Origin: Hyphomonadaceae bacterium
Lineage (GTDB): Bacteria; Pseudomonadota; Alphaproteobacteria; Caulobacterales; Hyphomonadaceae
NCBI GenBank assembly: GCA_022844345.1
Contig: JALHLU010000006.1
Span: forward strand, 186,001 to 250,000
Length of the DNA: 64,000 nucleotides
Direction of reading: 5' to 3'
In this document: piece after piece, positions 49,732-58,075 of the stretch
Layout of the letters: each line of letters opens with the position of its first letter
Numbering within the stretch: the first letter of the stretch is position 1
Made by a program: the position numbers and the translations under genes
Notes under the pieces: generated by a model
Told to the model about the DNA's origin: nothing
Databases searched by the model: none
Seen by the model: the letters and a program-made list of their open reading frames with translations, nothing else

Positions 49732-50226
49732 TTATACGATGTCGAACCGCTTCCGGATGCGATCAACCGGCGTGCCGTTCTTCAGCGGAACGGCGCGCAG
49801 TGCCGCGTAATCGCCGAAGCCAAGTCGCGAATAGAAGGCGAGGCCGCCTGTGTTGTCGGCGCGGATGGTGGCGTCGATGGTGGTGATGCCGGCTTCGCGG
49901 GCTGCTCGCAGTGTTTGCGCGAAGAGCGCCGAGCCGGCGCCGCGCTGGGTGAGGCCGATGCGGGTGAAGGTGGCGATGCTTGCCCAGTTGTCCGGAAGCG
50001 GGTCGTCGGCGAATGCGCGCGTCAGGGATTGGAAGCCGGCGATGACGCCATCCTCTTCAGCCACGAAACAGGAGACGAGCTGGGGCAGGGATATGAATTC
50101 GGCGTCCAGCGCAGCGGGGTCGAACGGGTCTTCGTAGGCTGTCGTGCCGCCGGGCGTGATGATTGCGTTGATCAGGTCCGCCATCGCGGGCGCATCCGTG
50201 CGCGTGGCGGGGCGGACTTCAAGCAT
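49732..50226 (-). CDS. GNAT-family N-acetyltransferase
   Basis: This 164-residue protein has a GNAT fold: LEVRPATRTDAPAMADLINAI at the N-terminus, then IATFTRIGLTQRGAGSALFAQTLRAAREAGITTIDATIRADNTGGLAFYSRLGFGDYA, where R.G.G.L is the acetyl-CoA pyrophosphate-binding loop. The acceptor is unknown. Its ATG overlaps the stop of the upstream AhpD-like gene by one base (TGATG), so the two are coupled, at the end of the hisF-hisE run. Confidence 0.88.
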   Translation of the reverse strand: MLEVRPATRTDAPAMADLINAIITPGGTTAYEDPFDPAALDAEFISLPQLVSCFVAEEDGVIAGFQSLTRAFADDPLPDNWASIATFTRIGLTQRGAGSALFAQTLRAAREAGITTIDATIRADNTGGLAFYSRLGFGDYAALRAVPLKNGTPVDRIRKRFDIV

Positions 50227-50591
50227 CAGGCCTCTACGGGTTTGGCGGCGGCGGCCGCGAATTCGTCGTAGGCGCGGAGGGCGTCGGCGGCGATGGTGAT
50301 GCCAGGGCCGCCGCCCATCTGGATGGCGACGCCAAGCGCTTCGGCGACTTCCTGGCGGGTTGCGCCCTGACGCACGCTATTGCGGGCGTGGTAGGCGACG
50401 CAGCCGTCGCACTTGGTGGAGACGGAGATAGCGAGGGCGATCAGTTCCTTGGTCTTCCCGTCAAGCGCGCCGGGCGTCTGGGCTGTCTTCGACAGGTTGC
50501 CGAAGGCCTTGGTCACGTCGGGGATGAGCTGGCGCAGCTGGGCGGCATAGGCGTCGACTTCGGCAATGCGATCAGTGAATTCGCCGGGCAT
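50226..50591 (-). CDS. Carboxymuconolactone decarboxylase / AhpD-like protein
   Basis: This 121-residue all-helical protein of the CMD family has the redox-type motif STKCDGCVAYHARNSVRQGAT: CxxC with a nearby His, as in AhpD-like peroxidase reductants. ALDGKTKELIALAISV precedes it. The ATG at 50591 is preceded by GGAG; an in-frame ATG at 50660 would run into hisE. It probably works in peroxide or disulphide chemistry, but its partner is not evident. Between hisE and the acetyltransferase gene on the same strand. Confidence 0.85.
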   Translation of the reverse strand: MPGEFTDRIAEVDAYAAQLRQLIPDVTKAFGNLSKTAQTPGALDGKTKELIALAISVSTKCDGCVAYHARNSVRQGATRQEVAEALGVAIQMGGGPGITIAADALRAYDEFAAAAAKPVEA

Positions 50592-50656
50592 GATGCAACT
50601 CCGTTTATTGGCTGGACGGTGGTTGCGCGGAGGCGGCGGCGCAACCTTGATGGCGA

Positions 50657-51018
50657 TCAACTCCCGCGCGAGGCCTTTTCCGCGATGCCGGACTTGCCCT
50701 GGCGGGCTTCCAGCACTTTCGCGACCTGGTCGAGCGCAACGCCGCGCGAGCGCAGGGCGACGAGCAGGTGGTAAAGAACGTCGGCGGCTTCCTTAGCGAC
50801 GTCGTCGTCGGACTGCGAGGCGATGGCGATGGCGGCTTCGACGCCCTCTTCGCCCAGCTTCTTCGCGGCGAGGGCGGGGCCGCCGGCGAGGAGTTTCGCG
50901 GTCCACGATGTGGCGGGATCATCGCCGACGCGGGCGTCGATGGTCTTGGCGAGGTCAGCGAGGACTTCGCCGAGGAAGGCCGAGGAGCCGAGCGGGTCGT
51001 GTGTGGCGTCGGAGGTCA

Positions 51019-51019
<1 letters not shown>
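50657..51019 (-). CDS. hisE: Phosphoribosyl-ATP diphosphatase
   Basis: This 120-residue all-alpha NTP pyrophosphatase performs the second step of histidine synthesis. AGGPALAAKKLGEEGVEAAIAIASQSDDDVAKEAADVLYHLLVAL carries the EExxE and ExxD metal-binding motifs of the HisE/MazG fold. Its start overlaps the hisF stop by one base (TGATG). The C-terminal RQGKSGIAEKASRG is typical. It is not fused to hisI, as is usual in alphaproteobacteria. Confidence 0.95.
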
Positions 51020-51786
<767 letters not shown>

Positions 51787-51837
51787 GGGGAGTGATTGCG
51801 CGGGGAGGGGCGGATGGCAAGGGTTGGTCCTCCGAGA

Positions 51838-51959
51838 CCGCTCATCCTGACGAAAGTCAGGATCCAGGGCTGCCGGCAAGTCCTGGCAAGGCTTGAAGCT
51901 TCAAGCCCGTTCAAGACGCCTGACCGTTCCTGGGTCCTGACTTTCGTCAGGACGAGCGG
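51838..51959. repeat. Family B inverted-repeat element B9
   Basis: CCGCTCATCCTGACGAAAGT at the left, ACTTTCGTCAGGACGAGCGG at the right, core with GCTTGAAGCTTCAAG. It lies in the leader of hisF, 52 bases before its start. Confidence 0.92.
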
Positions 51960-51994
51960 TGGCGTGGTTCTGTGCGCGCCAAATATCCCGCACA

Positions 51995-52159
51995 TCACCC
52001 GTCGTCCGCGCCGATGTCGCGGCGGAGGTGTTCGGGCAAGCGCGTGCGGAGGCTGCGCGCGGCGAGGCGCCGGTCGTGTTGTGGGTCTTGTTCGGGTGGA
52101 GCTGGTTTACGCCAGCGCAACCGGTTGGCGCAGCGCGCCAGCCAGCGGATGATGTCCAT
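51995..52159 (-). CDS. Small basic protein, DUF1127-like
   Basis: This 54-residue arginine-rich protein starts MDIIRWLARCANRLRWR and ends LRTRLPEHLRRDIGADDG. The ending resembles the L.D..LRDIG helix of DUF1127 (YjiS-like) small proteins, which bind RNA or phosphate regulators in some species. AGGAT lies just before the ATG. It was found by reading the minus strand between the nuclease-like gene and hisF; its start lies inside the short reading frame at 52107-52214. Confidence 0.5.
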   Translation of the reverse strand: MDIIRWLARCANRLRWRKPAPPEQDPQHDRRLAARSLRTRLPEHLRRDIGADDG

Positions 52160-52214
52160 GTGATCCTGAAGCTGTGTGATTGAGACGGGCAGTCGCGCAA
52201 TGAGCGTGATGCAT
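52107..52214 (-). CDS. Histidine-rich 35-codon reading frame (possible leader peptide)
   Basis: Starts MHHAHCATARLNHTASGSHG and has seven His in its first 22 codons. A very strong ribosome site, GAGGAG, lies six bases before the ATG. It lies upstream of hisF-hisE on the same strand and overlaps the start of the small basic protein gene. It may be a his leader peptide or simply a translated lead-in to that gene. No terminator with a T-tract was found between it and hisF, so attenuation is not demonstrated. Confidence 0.3.
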   Translation of the reverse strand: MHHAHCATARLNHTASGSHGHHPLAGALRQPVALA

Positions 52215-52287
52215 GGGCGTCTCCTCTTCAGGCTTCAGGCCGCGCGCTGGATTGCGCGGGACGGAATGACGGGGTTGTAGCGGAAGT

Positions 52288-53247
52288 TCAGTTTTCCGGC
52301 AACGCGCCAGAAGGAAGGGCGAACGTGGCGAACAGCGGAAGATGGTCAGAGCCGATGTCCGGGCCGGTGCGGTAGCCGGTGAGGATGAGGCCGCCGAACT
52401 TGATGTGGTCGATGGGCAGGCCAAGCGGGCCAAGCATCGCGGGGAATGTGCCCTCGAAGCGCGGATCGCCGGCGCGCATGCCGGGGACGGATGCGTAGGC
52501 GCGGCCCCAGGGCGTGGAGTTGAAATCGCCGGCGATGATGAAGGGGCGGGCCGTGTCGATGCTGGCGCCGGCGGCGGCGAGTTGCTGGTCGCGGTCGTGC
52601 ATCAGGCCGGAATGGCCGGGCGAGGGCGGATGGACGGTGACGATCTGCACGCCATTGAGTGTGCCGCTGATGATCACGCCGTGGCTGCCGTCGAACATCT
52701 GGGTTGGGCCGACGCGGATGTCGCGCGCGGCGAGCATGGAGCGGCGGATCAGGGGCCAGCCATTGGCGCGCTCGCTGGGGAGGATGTGCGTGGGCAGGGC
52801 GGAGAAGAGGCGCGCCATGTCTTCCGGTTTGAGTTCATCGGGGACTTCATAGGCGGCGATGATGTCTGCGTTGTAGTCGCGGGCAAGGTTGGCCAGCTTT
52901 TCAAGCGCGGGCATCGACCGGTGCACGTTGGCGCTGACGATGCGAATGAGGCGTGCGTCTTTTGGCGCGGGTTGCGGGACGGCGTGGCCGCCGACGCCGA
53001 TAATGAGGGCGAGGTTGATGGCGCCGGCGGCGAGCGCGAGGACGCCAGCGCCGTGCATGCGGTGCCAGATCGCGATGGCGCCGATGATGATGCCGGCAAG
53101 GGCGAGGTGGCGCGGCCAATGGGACAGTAAGTCGAATACCCAGCCGGGACGGCCGCCGAGATCGAGCCGGTCGGCGAAGGCGAGGGCGGTCATGCCGGCG
53201 ATGAGGCCGGCGAGCGTCCAGAGGATGAGGCGGATGGGGTGGGGCAC
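52288..53247 (-). CDS. Membrane-anchored endonuclease/exonuclease/phosphatase family protein
   Basis: This 319-residue protein has three N-terminal hydrophobic segments (about residues 5-25, 45-65, 70-90) and a C-terminal EEP domain: RIVSANVHRS (metal-binding Asn), IIAAYEVPDEL (Glu), GVQIVTVHPPSPG, FIIAGDFNSTPWG (the catalytic GDFN) and PDIGSDHLPLFATF (final SDH). The active site would face the periplasm. Substrates of this type range from nucleic acids to phospholipids and sugar phosphates. It sits in the middle of the his operon region. Confidence 0.87.
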   Translation of the reverse strand: MPHPIRLILWTLAGLIAGMTALAFADRLDLGGRPGWVFDLLSHWPRHLALAGIIIGAIAIWHRMHGAGVLALAAGAINLALIIGVGGHAVPQPAPKDARLIRIVSANVHRSMPALEKLANLARDYNADIIAAYEVPDELKPEDMARLFSALPTHILPSERANGWPLIRRSMLAARDIRVGPTQMFDGSHGVIISGTLNGVQIVTVHPPSPGHSGLMHDRDQQLAAAGASIDTARPFIIAGDFNSTPWGRAYASVPGMRAGDPRFEGTFPAMLGPLGLPIDHIKFGGLILTGYRTGPDIGSDHLPLFATFALPSGALPEN

Positions 53248-53277
53248 GGGTGGACGCTATATCAGACAGGTGAAGCG

Positions 53278-53382
53278 GTCATTCTCGGGCTTGTCCCGAG
53301 AATCCTGGTTGGCTCTGGTGCGGGATAGTTAGAGTTTCCGCGCGGATGGAACCGAGATTCTCGGGACAAGCCCGAGAATGAC
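53278..53382. repeat. Family D inverted-repeat element D2
   Basis: GTCATTCTCGGGCTTGTCCC at the left and its inverse at the right (27-base near-perfect arms, 53278-53304 with 53356-53382). It lies just after the hisA stop codon. Confidence 0.9.
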
Positions 53383-53398
53383 ACCGCGCAAGGTGCTG

Positions 53399-54124
53399 TT
53401 AGTCGCGAGCCGCCAGCAGCGCCTCGGTCGGGTCGATGTCGCCGTCGTAGAGGGCGCGGCCGAGGATGGCGCCAGCGATGGGTGCGCCCGGGCGGTTCTT
53501 GAGCGCGACGATGTCGTCGACGTTCTTGAGGCCGCCAGAGGCGATGATCGGGATGGAGACGGCGTCGGCCAGTTGGCCGGTGAGGGCGACGTTGACGCCG
53601 GACTTGAGGCCATCGCGGGAAATGTCGGTGACGATGATGGCGGCGACACCGCAGCCTTCGAAGGCCCTGGCGAGATCGACGGCGTCCATGTCGGTGGTTT
53701 CGGCCCAGCCATGCACGGCGACCTTGCCATCGCGCGCATCGATGCCGACGGCTACATGGCCGGGGAAGGCGCGGGCGGCTTCCTTCACGAAGGCGGGATT
53801 GCGCACCGCGGCGGTGCCGAGGATCACGCGCGAGACGCCGGCGTCGAGCCAGCGTTCGACGCCCTCCATGTCGCGGATGCCGCCGCCGAGCTGCACCGGC
53901 GCGTGCATCACGTCGAGGATGGAGGACACGGCGTTATGGTTGACCGAGTGGCCCTCGAAGGCGCCGTTGAGATCGACAACGTGCAGCGCCTCGAACCCCA
54001 TGGCGGCAAAGCGCAGGGCCTGGTCGGCGGGATCATCGTTGAAAGAGGTGGCGGTCGTCATCTCGCCGCGCAGCAGACGGACACACACGCCGTCCTTGAG
54101 GTCGATGGCAGGGTAGAGGTTCAT
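53399..54124 (-). CDS. hisA: Phosphoribosylformimino-5-aminoimidazole carboxamide ribotide isomerase
   Basis: This 241-residue barrel performs the Amadori step of histidine synthesis. [20 protein letters not shown] carries the first catalytic Asp (about residue 8), [17 protein letters not shown] and [11 protein letters not shown] the phosphate-binding loops, [16 protein letters not shown] the second Asp, and [13 protein letters not shown] the C-terminal phosphate loop. ATG 54124 is the family start. Downstream of hisH with a 149-base gap. Confidence 0.97.
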   Translation of the reverse strand: MNLYPAIDLKDGVCVRLLRGEMTTATSFNDDPADQALRFAAMGFEALHVVDLNGAFEGHSVNHNAVSSILDVMHAPVQLGGGIRDMEGVERWLDAGVSRVILGTAAVRNPAFVKEAARAFPGHVAVGIDARDGKVAVHGWAETTDMDAVDLARAFEGCGVAAIIVTDISRDGLKSGVNVALTGQLADAVSIPIIASGGLKNVDDIVALKNRPGAPIAGAILGRALYDGDIDPTEALLAARD

Positions 54125-54273
54125 TGTGTTTATCGTCTTCTGGGTCGTTTTCTGGCGCCGCCTGCGGGCGCTCCGGGAGGGCCGCCCTTGGACGCGCACA
54201 CGCTACGCCTGTCAACGGAAATGGCCATCCGAAAAGTAGCCGCCAAATCCACGTTTGACCTGAGGGTATGCCC

Positions 54274-54918
54274 TCAGGGTTTCCAGCGCAGAAAGTTCGC
54301 CAGCAGCAACTGTCCGGCCTTCTGGCTCTTCTCGGGGTGGAATTGCGCGCCGAACAGGTTGTCGCGCGCGACAGCGGCGACGAACTTGCCGCCATAGTCG
54401 CAGCGGGCCGCAACATGATCGCGCTTCTCGGCCTTGAGCGCGTAGGAGTGCACGAAATAGACGTGCGGCTCAGGCGGCATGCCGTGAAACAGCGGGTGGT
54501 CGCGCATGTCGGTGAGCGTGTTCCAGCCCATGTGCGGAACGGGGAGATTGGGGTCTGATGGCGTGATGCGCTCGACCGCGCCGGGGATCCAGCCGAGGCC
54601 GCGCGTTTCGACATCCTCGCGGCCGACATCGGCCATCAGCTGCATGCCGACGCAGATGCCGAGGAAGGGGCGCTTCGAGCGGAAGACGGTTTCAGTCAGA
54701 GCTTCGGTGACGCCCTGGCGCTGGCCAAGGCCCGCGGCGCAGTCGGCATAGTGGCCGACGCCGGGCAGGACGATGCGGTCTGCATGGCGGATGCGGTCGG
54801 GATCGTCGGTCAGCAGGACTTCGAGGCGGATTTCATGCTGGTTCGCCGCCGCTTCAAGCGCGCGCTGGACGGAACGGACATTGCCCGATCCATAGTCGAT
54901 GATGGCGAGGCGGGTCAT
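54274..54918 (-). CDS. hisH: Imidazole glycerol phosphate synthase, glutaminase subunit
   Basis: This 214-residue class I glutamine amidotransferase supplies ammonia to HisF. IIDYGSGNVRSVQRALEAA at the N-terminus, RPFLGICVGMQLMAD with the nucleophile Cys, and QFHPEKSQKAGQLLLANFLRW with the catalytic His and Glu are all intact. It lies 31 bases downstream of the DUF1330 gene. Confidence 0.97.
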   Translation of the reverse strand: MTRLAIIDYGSGNVRSVQRALEAAANQHEIRLEVLLTDDPDRIRHADRIVLPGVGHYADCAAGLGQRQGVTEALTETVFRSKRPFLGICVGMQLMADVGREDVETRGLGWIPGAVERITPSDPNLPVPHMGWNTLTDMRDHPLFHGMPPEPHVYFVHSYALKAEKRDHVAARCDYGGKFVAAVARDNLFGAQFHPEKSQKAGQLLLANFLRWKP

Positions 54919-54949
54919 GGGGATGATCTAGTGCGTCCGCCCCGAACTG

Positions 54950-55237
54950 TCAGGCGCCTTCGACAAAGATAACCTTCACACGTGACGTTCGTTGGCGAAG
55001 GGCGAGGAGGGGGGCGTATTCCGGCGAAGCGTACCAGATCTTTAGCGCCGCCATGTCGGGGAATTCCAGAACCACCTGACGGTGCAGCGGACCGTCGCCC
55101 TCGATCAACTCGGCAGCGCCGGCGCGGACGACATAACGTCCGCCATATTGGGCGATCACGGCAGGAACCTGCCGCGCATATTCCGCGAAGCCGGGACGAT
55201 CGATGATATCGAGGCTGCCGATGAGATAGGCGGCCAT
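54950..55237 (-). CDS. DUF1330 family protein
   Basis: This 95-residue dimeric alpha/beta-barrel-like protein has the DUF1330 pattern AYLIGSLDIIDRPGFAEYARQVPAVIAQYGGRYVVRAG...ELIEGD, LEFPDMAALKIWYASPEYAPLLALRQ. Function is unknown; members resemble small monooxygenase or isomerase folds. ATG 55237 starts the conserved region. It lies between hisB (16 bases) and hisH on the same strand, so it is co-transcribed with the his genes. Confidence 0.9.
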   Translation of the reverse strand: MAAYLIGSLDIIDRPGFAEYARQVPAVIAQYGGRYVVRAGAAELIEGDGPLHRQVVLEFPDMAALKIWYASPEYAPLLALRQRTSRVKVIFVEGA

Positions 55238-55253
55238 ATCGAGCCCTTGTGTG

Positions 55254-55853
55254 TCAGAGGCTGCCCTTGGTGCTGGCGACTTGCCCCTTGAGGCGGTCGT
55301 CGCGGACGGCCGCCATGCGCAGGGCGCGGGCCAGCGACTTGAAGCTGGCTTCGGCGATGTGGTGGGAGTTCTCGCCATAGAGCAGTTCGAGATGGAGGCA
55401 GACGCCGGCGTTCATGGCGAAGGCCTGGAAGAATTCCTTGAACAGCTCGGTGTCGACCGTGCCGACCTTGTCGCGCGTGAAGGCGACTTTCCAGATCAGG
55501 TAGGGCCGGTTGCAGAGGTCGACCGAGGCGCGGGCCAGGGTTTCGTCCATCGGGACATAGGCGTGGCCGAAGCGGACGACGCTCGAATATCCGCCTACGG
55601 CGTCCTTGAAGGCCTGACCCAGAACGATGCCCACATCTTCCATGGTGTGGTGCTGGTCGATGTGAAGGTCGCCCTTCGCTTCGACGTTAATATCCATGGC
55701 GGAGTGCTTGGCGAAGCTCTCCAGCATGTGGTCGAAGAAGCCGATACCGGTGGAAATCACTGATTTTCCAGAGCCATCGACATCGACGGACACCTTGATG
55801 GAGGTCTCCTTCGTCTGACGGACGATCTCTGCCTTGCGCGCTGTTTCCGCCAT
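55254..55853 (-). CDS. hisB: Imidazoleglycerol-phosphate dehydratase
   Basis: This 199-residue monofunctional dehydratase performs the sixth step of histidine synthesis. Metal-binding repeats are visible as [34 protein letters not shown] and, in the second half, [28 protein letters not shown]. It is the first gene of the his operon here and divergent from the EAL-domain gene; the 128-base gap between them should hold both promoters. Confidence 0.97.
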   Translation of the reverse strand: MAETARKAEIVRQTKETSIKVSVDVDGSGKSVISTGIGFFDHMLESFAKHSAMDINVEAKGDLHIDQHHTMEDVGIVLGQAFKDAVGGYSSVVRFGHAYVPMDETLARASVDLCNRPYLIWKVAFTRDKVGTVDTELFKEFFQAFAMNAGVCLHLELLYGENSHHIAEASFKSLARALRMAAVRDDRLKGQVASTKGSL

Positions 55854-55981
55854 TTGCGGCCCTCCGCATTAACCCTGCGTTCGCTAACGAAACCTAGCTT
55901 AGGCCGCGAACGGTCGAGGAATCCTGAATGCTGGCACGCATTTAGGGGTTGGCCGCCTGGAACGCCACCGGATTCGCGCTG

Positions 55982-58069
55982 ATGACCGCAGGTACAGCCA
56001 AGGACAGCGCAGACAGGGCCGCCAAGCCCGTGGCCCCGAAGCGCCGCGCCAAGCGCATGGGCCTGTCGGGCAGGGTGGCGATGATCGCGGTCGCCGCCGC
56101 CTTCTTCGCCGCGCTGGCGCAATGGGTGGTGACGCCCATCATGGCGCAGGGCGAGATACGGTATCAGCGCCAGACCGCGGTGTTCGCCGGCGCCAACCTG
56201 CTGGCTGACGTTGCCCGCATCCACGTCGAGGCCGGGCACTGGGATGAGATCGGCAAGCTGGTCGACGCGCTGTCGGTCGGGATGCCGGACGGGCAGTCGG
56301 CGGTTTTCGACAAGGACTGGAAGCTGATCGCAAAGGATGGCGCGGTCGAGCGCCTGCCGCCGCAGAGACAGATGGCTGCGCTGGCGGCCGATGCGTCCGC
56401 CGTGATGGTGGAGGGCGAGCGCTACTATGCGGCGCGGCCGATCGTGTCGAACGGCGTGCTCTACGGTTATGCGGTGTATTCCTTCGAGCCCCGCGCCTTC
56501 CTGGATATCTGGCTGTGGGTGGTGGCGCTGAACGCCATCGTGCTGTCGCTGGTTCTGCTGGCGATTGCGCCACTGATCTACAGGCTGGCGCGCCATGCGC
56601 TGAAGCCGGTCACTGATCTCGAGAAGCGCATCCGCATGCGCGACCCGAAGGACAAGTCGAAGCTGGCGGATTCATCCGATGACAAGCTGCTGAAGCCGCT
56701 GTTGACGGCAATCGACGGCGTGCATGATCGCTCCGAGGCGGCGATGCGGCGGGCGCTGACCATGGCCTACACCGACCCGGTGACGCGCCTGCCGAACCGG
56801 CTGCGTTTCATGTCGAAGCTGGACGGGACGGTGGCTGGGGGCGGCGTTGTCTTCCTGGTGATCTGCGATCTCGACCGGTTCAGGCAGGTCAACGTCACCT
56901 ACGGCCCGCGGGTTGCGGACCTTGCGCTGGCGACGACGGCGGAGCGCCTGCGCGCGGCGGCGTCGCAGACCCTGACGCTGCCCTTCTTCTTCGGACGGAT
57001 CGGCGCCGACCAGTTCGGGGTGATCCTTCCTGGGGCAGGGCGCGAGGCTGTGGACAGCGTGATCGCGGCGATGGAGGCCGCTGTTTCCGGCGTGATGGTG
57101 ATCGACGAGCAGGCGCTGCGCGTCACCGCGCGGTTTGGCGCTGCGGCCTCGCCCGAGGATGCAGCAAATGGCGGAGACCTGTTGAAGCAGGCGGAAGTCG
57201 CGCTGAAGGAAGCCAAGCGGCAGACGGGGACCAAGCATGCCTTCTTCGACCGCAAGCTGCTCGACAAGGCGCGCGCGCAATCGCGTCTGGAAGAGGAAGT
57301 GCGCGAGGGCCTGGAGCGCGGCGAGTTCGTGGCGGTCTATCAGCCCAAGGTGAAGCTGGAGACCGGCGAACTGGTGGGCGCGGAGGCGCTGGCGCGCTGG
57401 CGCAGGCCGGATGGCATGGCGGTGTCGCCGGGCGTGTTCATCCCGATTGCCGAAGAGCTCGGGCTGATCGCCAAGCTGGGCAAGCAGGTGATGCAGGACG
57501 CCTGCCTGGCGGCGGCGGGATGGAACAGGAGGGGCATCGTCTCTTCGGTGGCGGTCAACGTGTCGCCGCACCAGTTCGACGATCCGGACTTCGTGAATTC
57601 GGTCTACCGGGCGCTGGATGAAAGCGGGCTGCCGCCGAACCTGCTGGAGCTGGAGATCACGGAAAGCGCCGCTGTGGCCGATCCCGATCGCGTGGCGCGC
57701 ACGATGTGGCCGCTGCGCAATCGCGGCGTCAGGCTGGCCATCGACGATTTCGGGACGGGGCATTCGAACTTCGCGGCGATCACGCGCCTGCCGTTCGACG
57801 TGTTCAAGATCGACCAGCAATTCGTGCGCGCGCTGTCCACCGACCCGCACGCGCCAGCGATCGTGGAAATGATCCTGGCGATGGCTGAAGCGCTGGGCCA
57901 GGAGACTGTGGCCGAGGGCGTGGAAACGAAAGAGCAGGCCGACTTCCTGCTGCGCCGCGCCTGCACGATCGGGCAGGGCTATTACTACTCCCCGCCGCTG
58001 CCGGCGGCCGAGTTCGACGCGTTCGTGCGGAGCTATCGCCCGCGGCCTGCGGACCGGTTTGCGGCTTGA
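55982..58069 (+). CDS. GGDEF/EAL protein, probable c-di-GMP phosphodiesterase
   Basis: This 695-residue protein has a membrane helix (AMIAVAAAFFAALAQWVVTPIM), a periplasmic sensor of about 150 residues, a second helix pair (WLWVVALNAIVLSLVLLAIAPLIYRL), a HAMP-like linker, a GGDEF domain and a C-terminal EAL domain. The GGDEF signature is degenerate (RIGADQFG), so cyclase activity is unlikely. The EAL domain looks active: GAEALARW, NVSPHQF, ELEITES, AIDDFGTGHS, FKIDQQFV and TVAEGVET are all kept. It would lower c-di-GMP, favouring motility. The ATG at 55982 is chosen; a TTG at 55949 is possible. Confidence 0.9.
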   Translation: MTAGTAKDSADRAAKPVAPKRRAKRMGLSGRVAMIAVAAAFFAALAQWVVTPIMAQGEIRYQRQTAVFAGANLLADVARIHVEAGHWDEIGKLVDALSVGMPDGQSAVFDKDWKLIAKDGAVERLPPQRQMAALAADASAVMVEGERYYAARPIVSNGVLYGYAVYSFEPRAFLDIWLWVVALNAIVLSLVLLAIAPLIYRLARHALKPVTDLEKRIRMRDPKDKSKLADSSDDKLLKPLLTAIDGVHDRSEAAMRRALTMAYTDPVTRLPNRLRFMSKLDGTVAGGGVVFLVICDLDRFRQVNVTYGPRVADLALATTAERLRAAASQTLTLPFFFGRIGADQFGVILPGAGREAVDSVIAAMEAAVSGVMVIDEQALRVTARFGAAASPEDAANGGDLLKQAEVALKEAKRQTGTKHAFFDRKLLDKARAQSRLEEEVREGLERGEFVAVYQPKVKLETGELVGAEALARWRRPDGMAVSPGVFIPIAEELGLIAKLGKQVMQDACLAAAGWNRRGIVSSVAVNVSPHQFDDPDFVNSVYRALDESGLPPNLLELEITESAAVADPDRVARTMWPLRNRGVRLAIDDFGTGHSNFAAITRLPFDVFKIDQQFVRALSTDPHAPAIVEMILAMAEALGQETVAEGVETKEQADFLLRRACTIGQGYYYSPPLPAAEFDAFVRSYRPRPADRFAA

Positions 58070-58075
58070 GCTTGG

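Noticed and set aside
52288-53247. Second exonuclease III
   Set aside because: The protein has three N-terminal membrane segments and lacks the XthA N-terminal and late motifs; it is a general EEP-domain protein.
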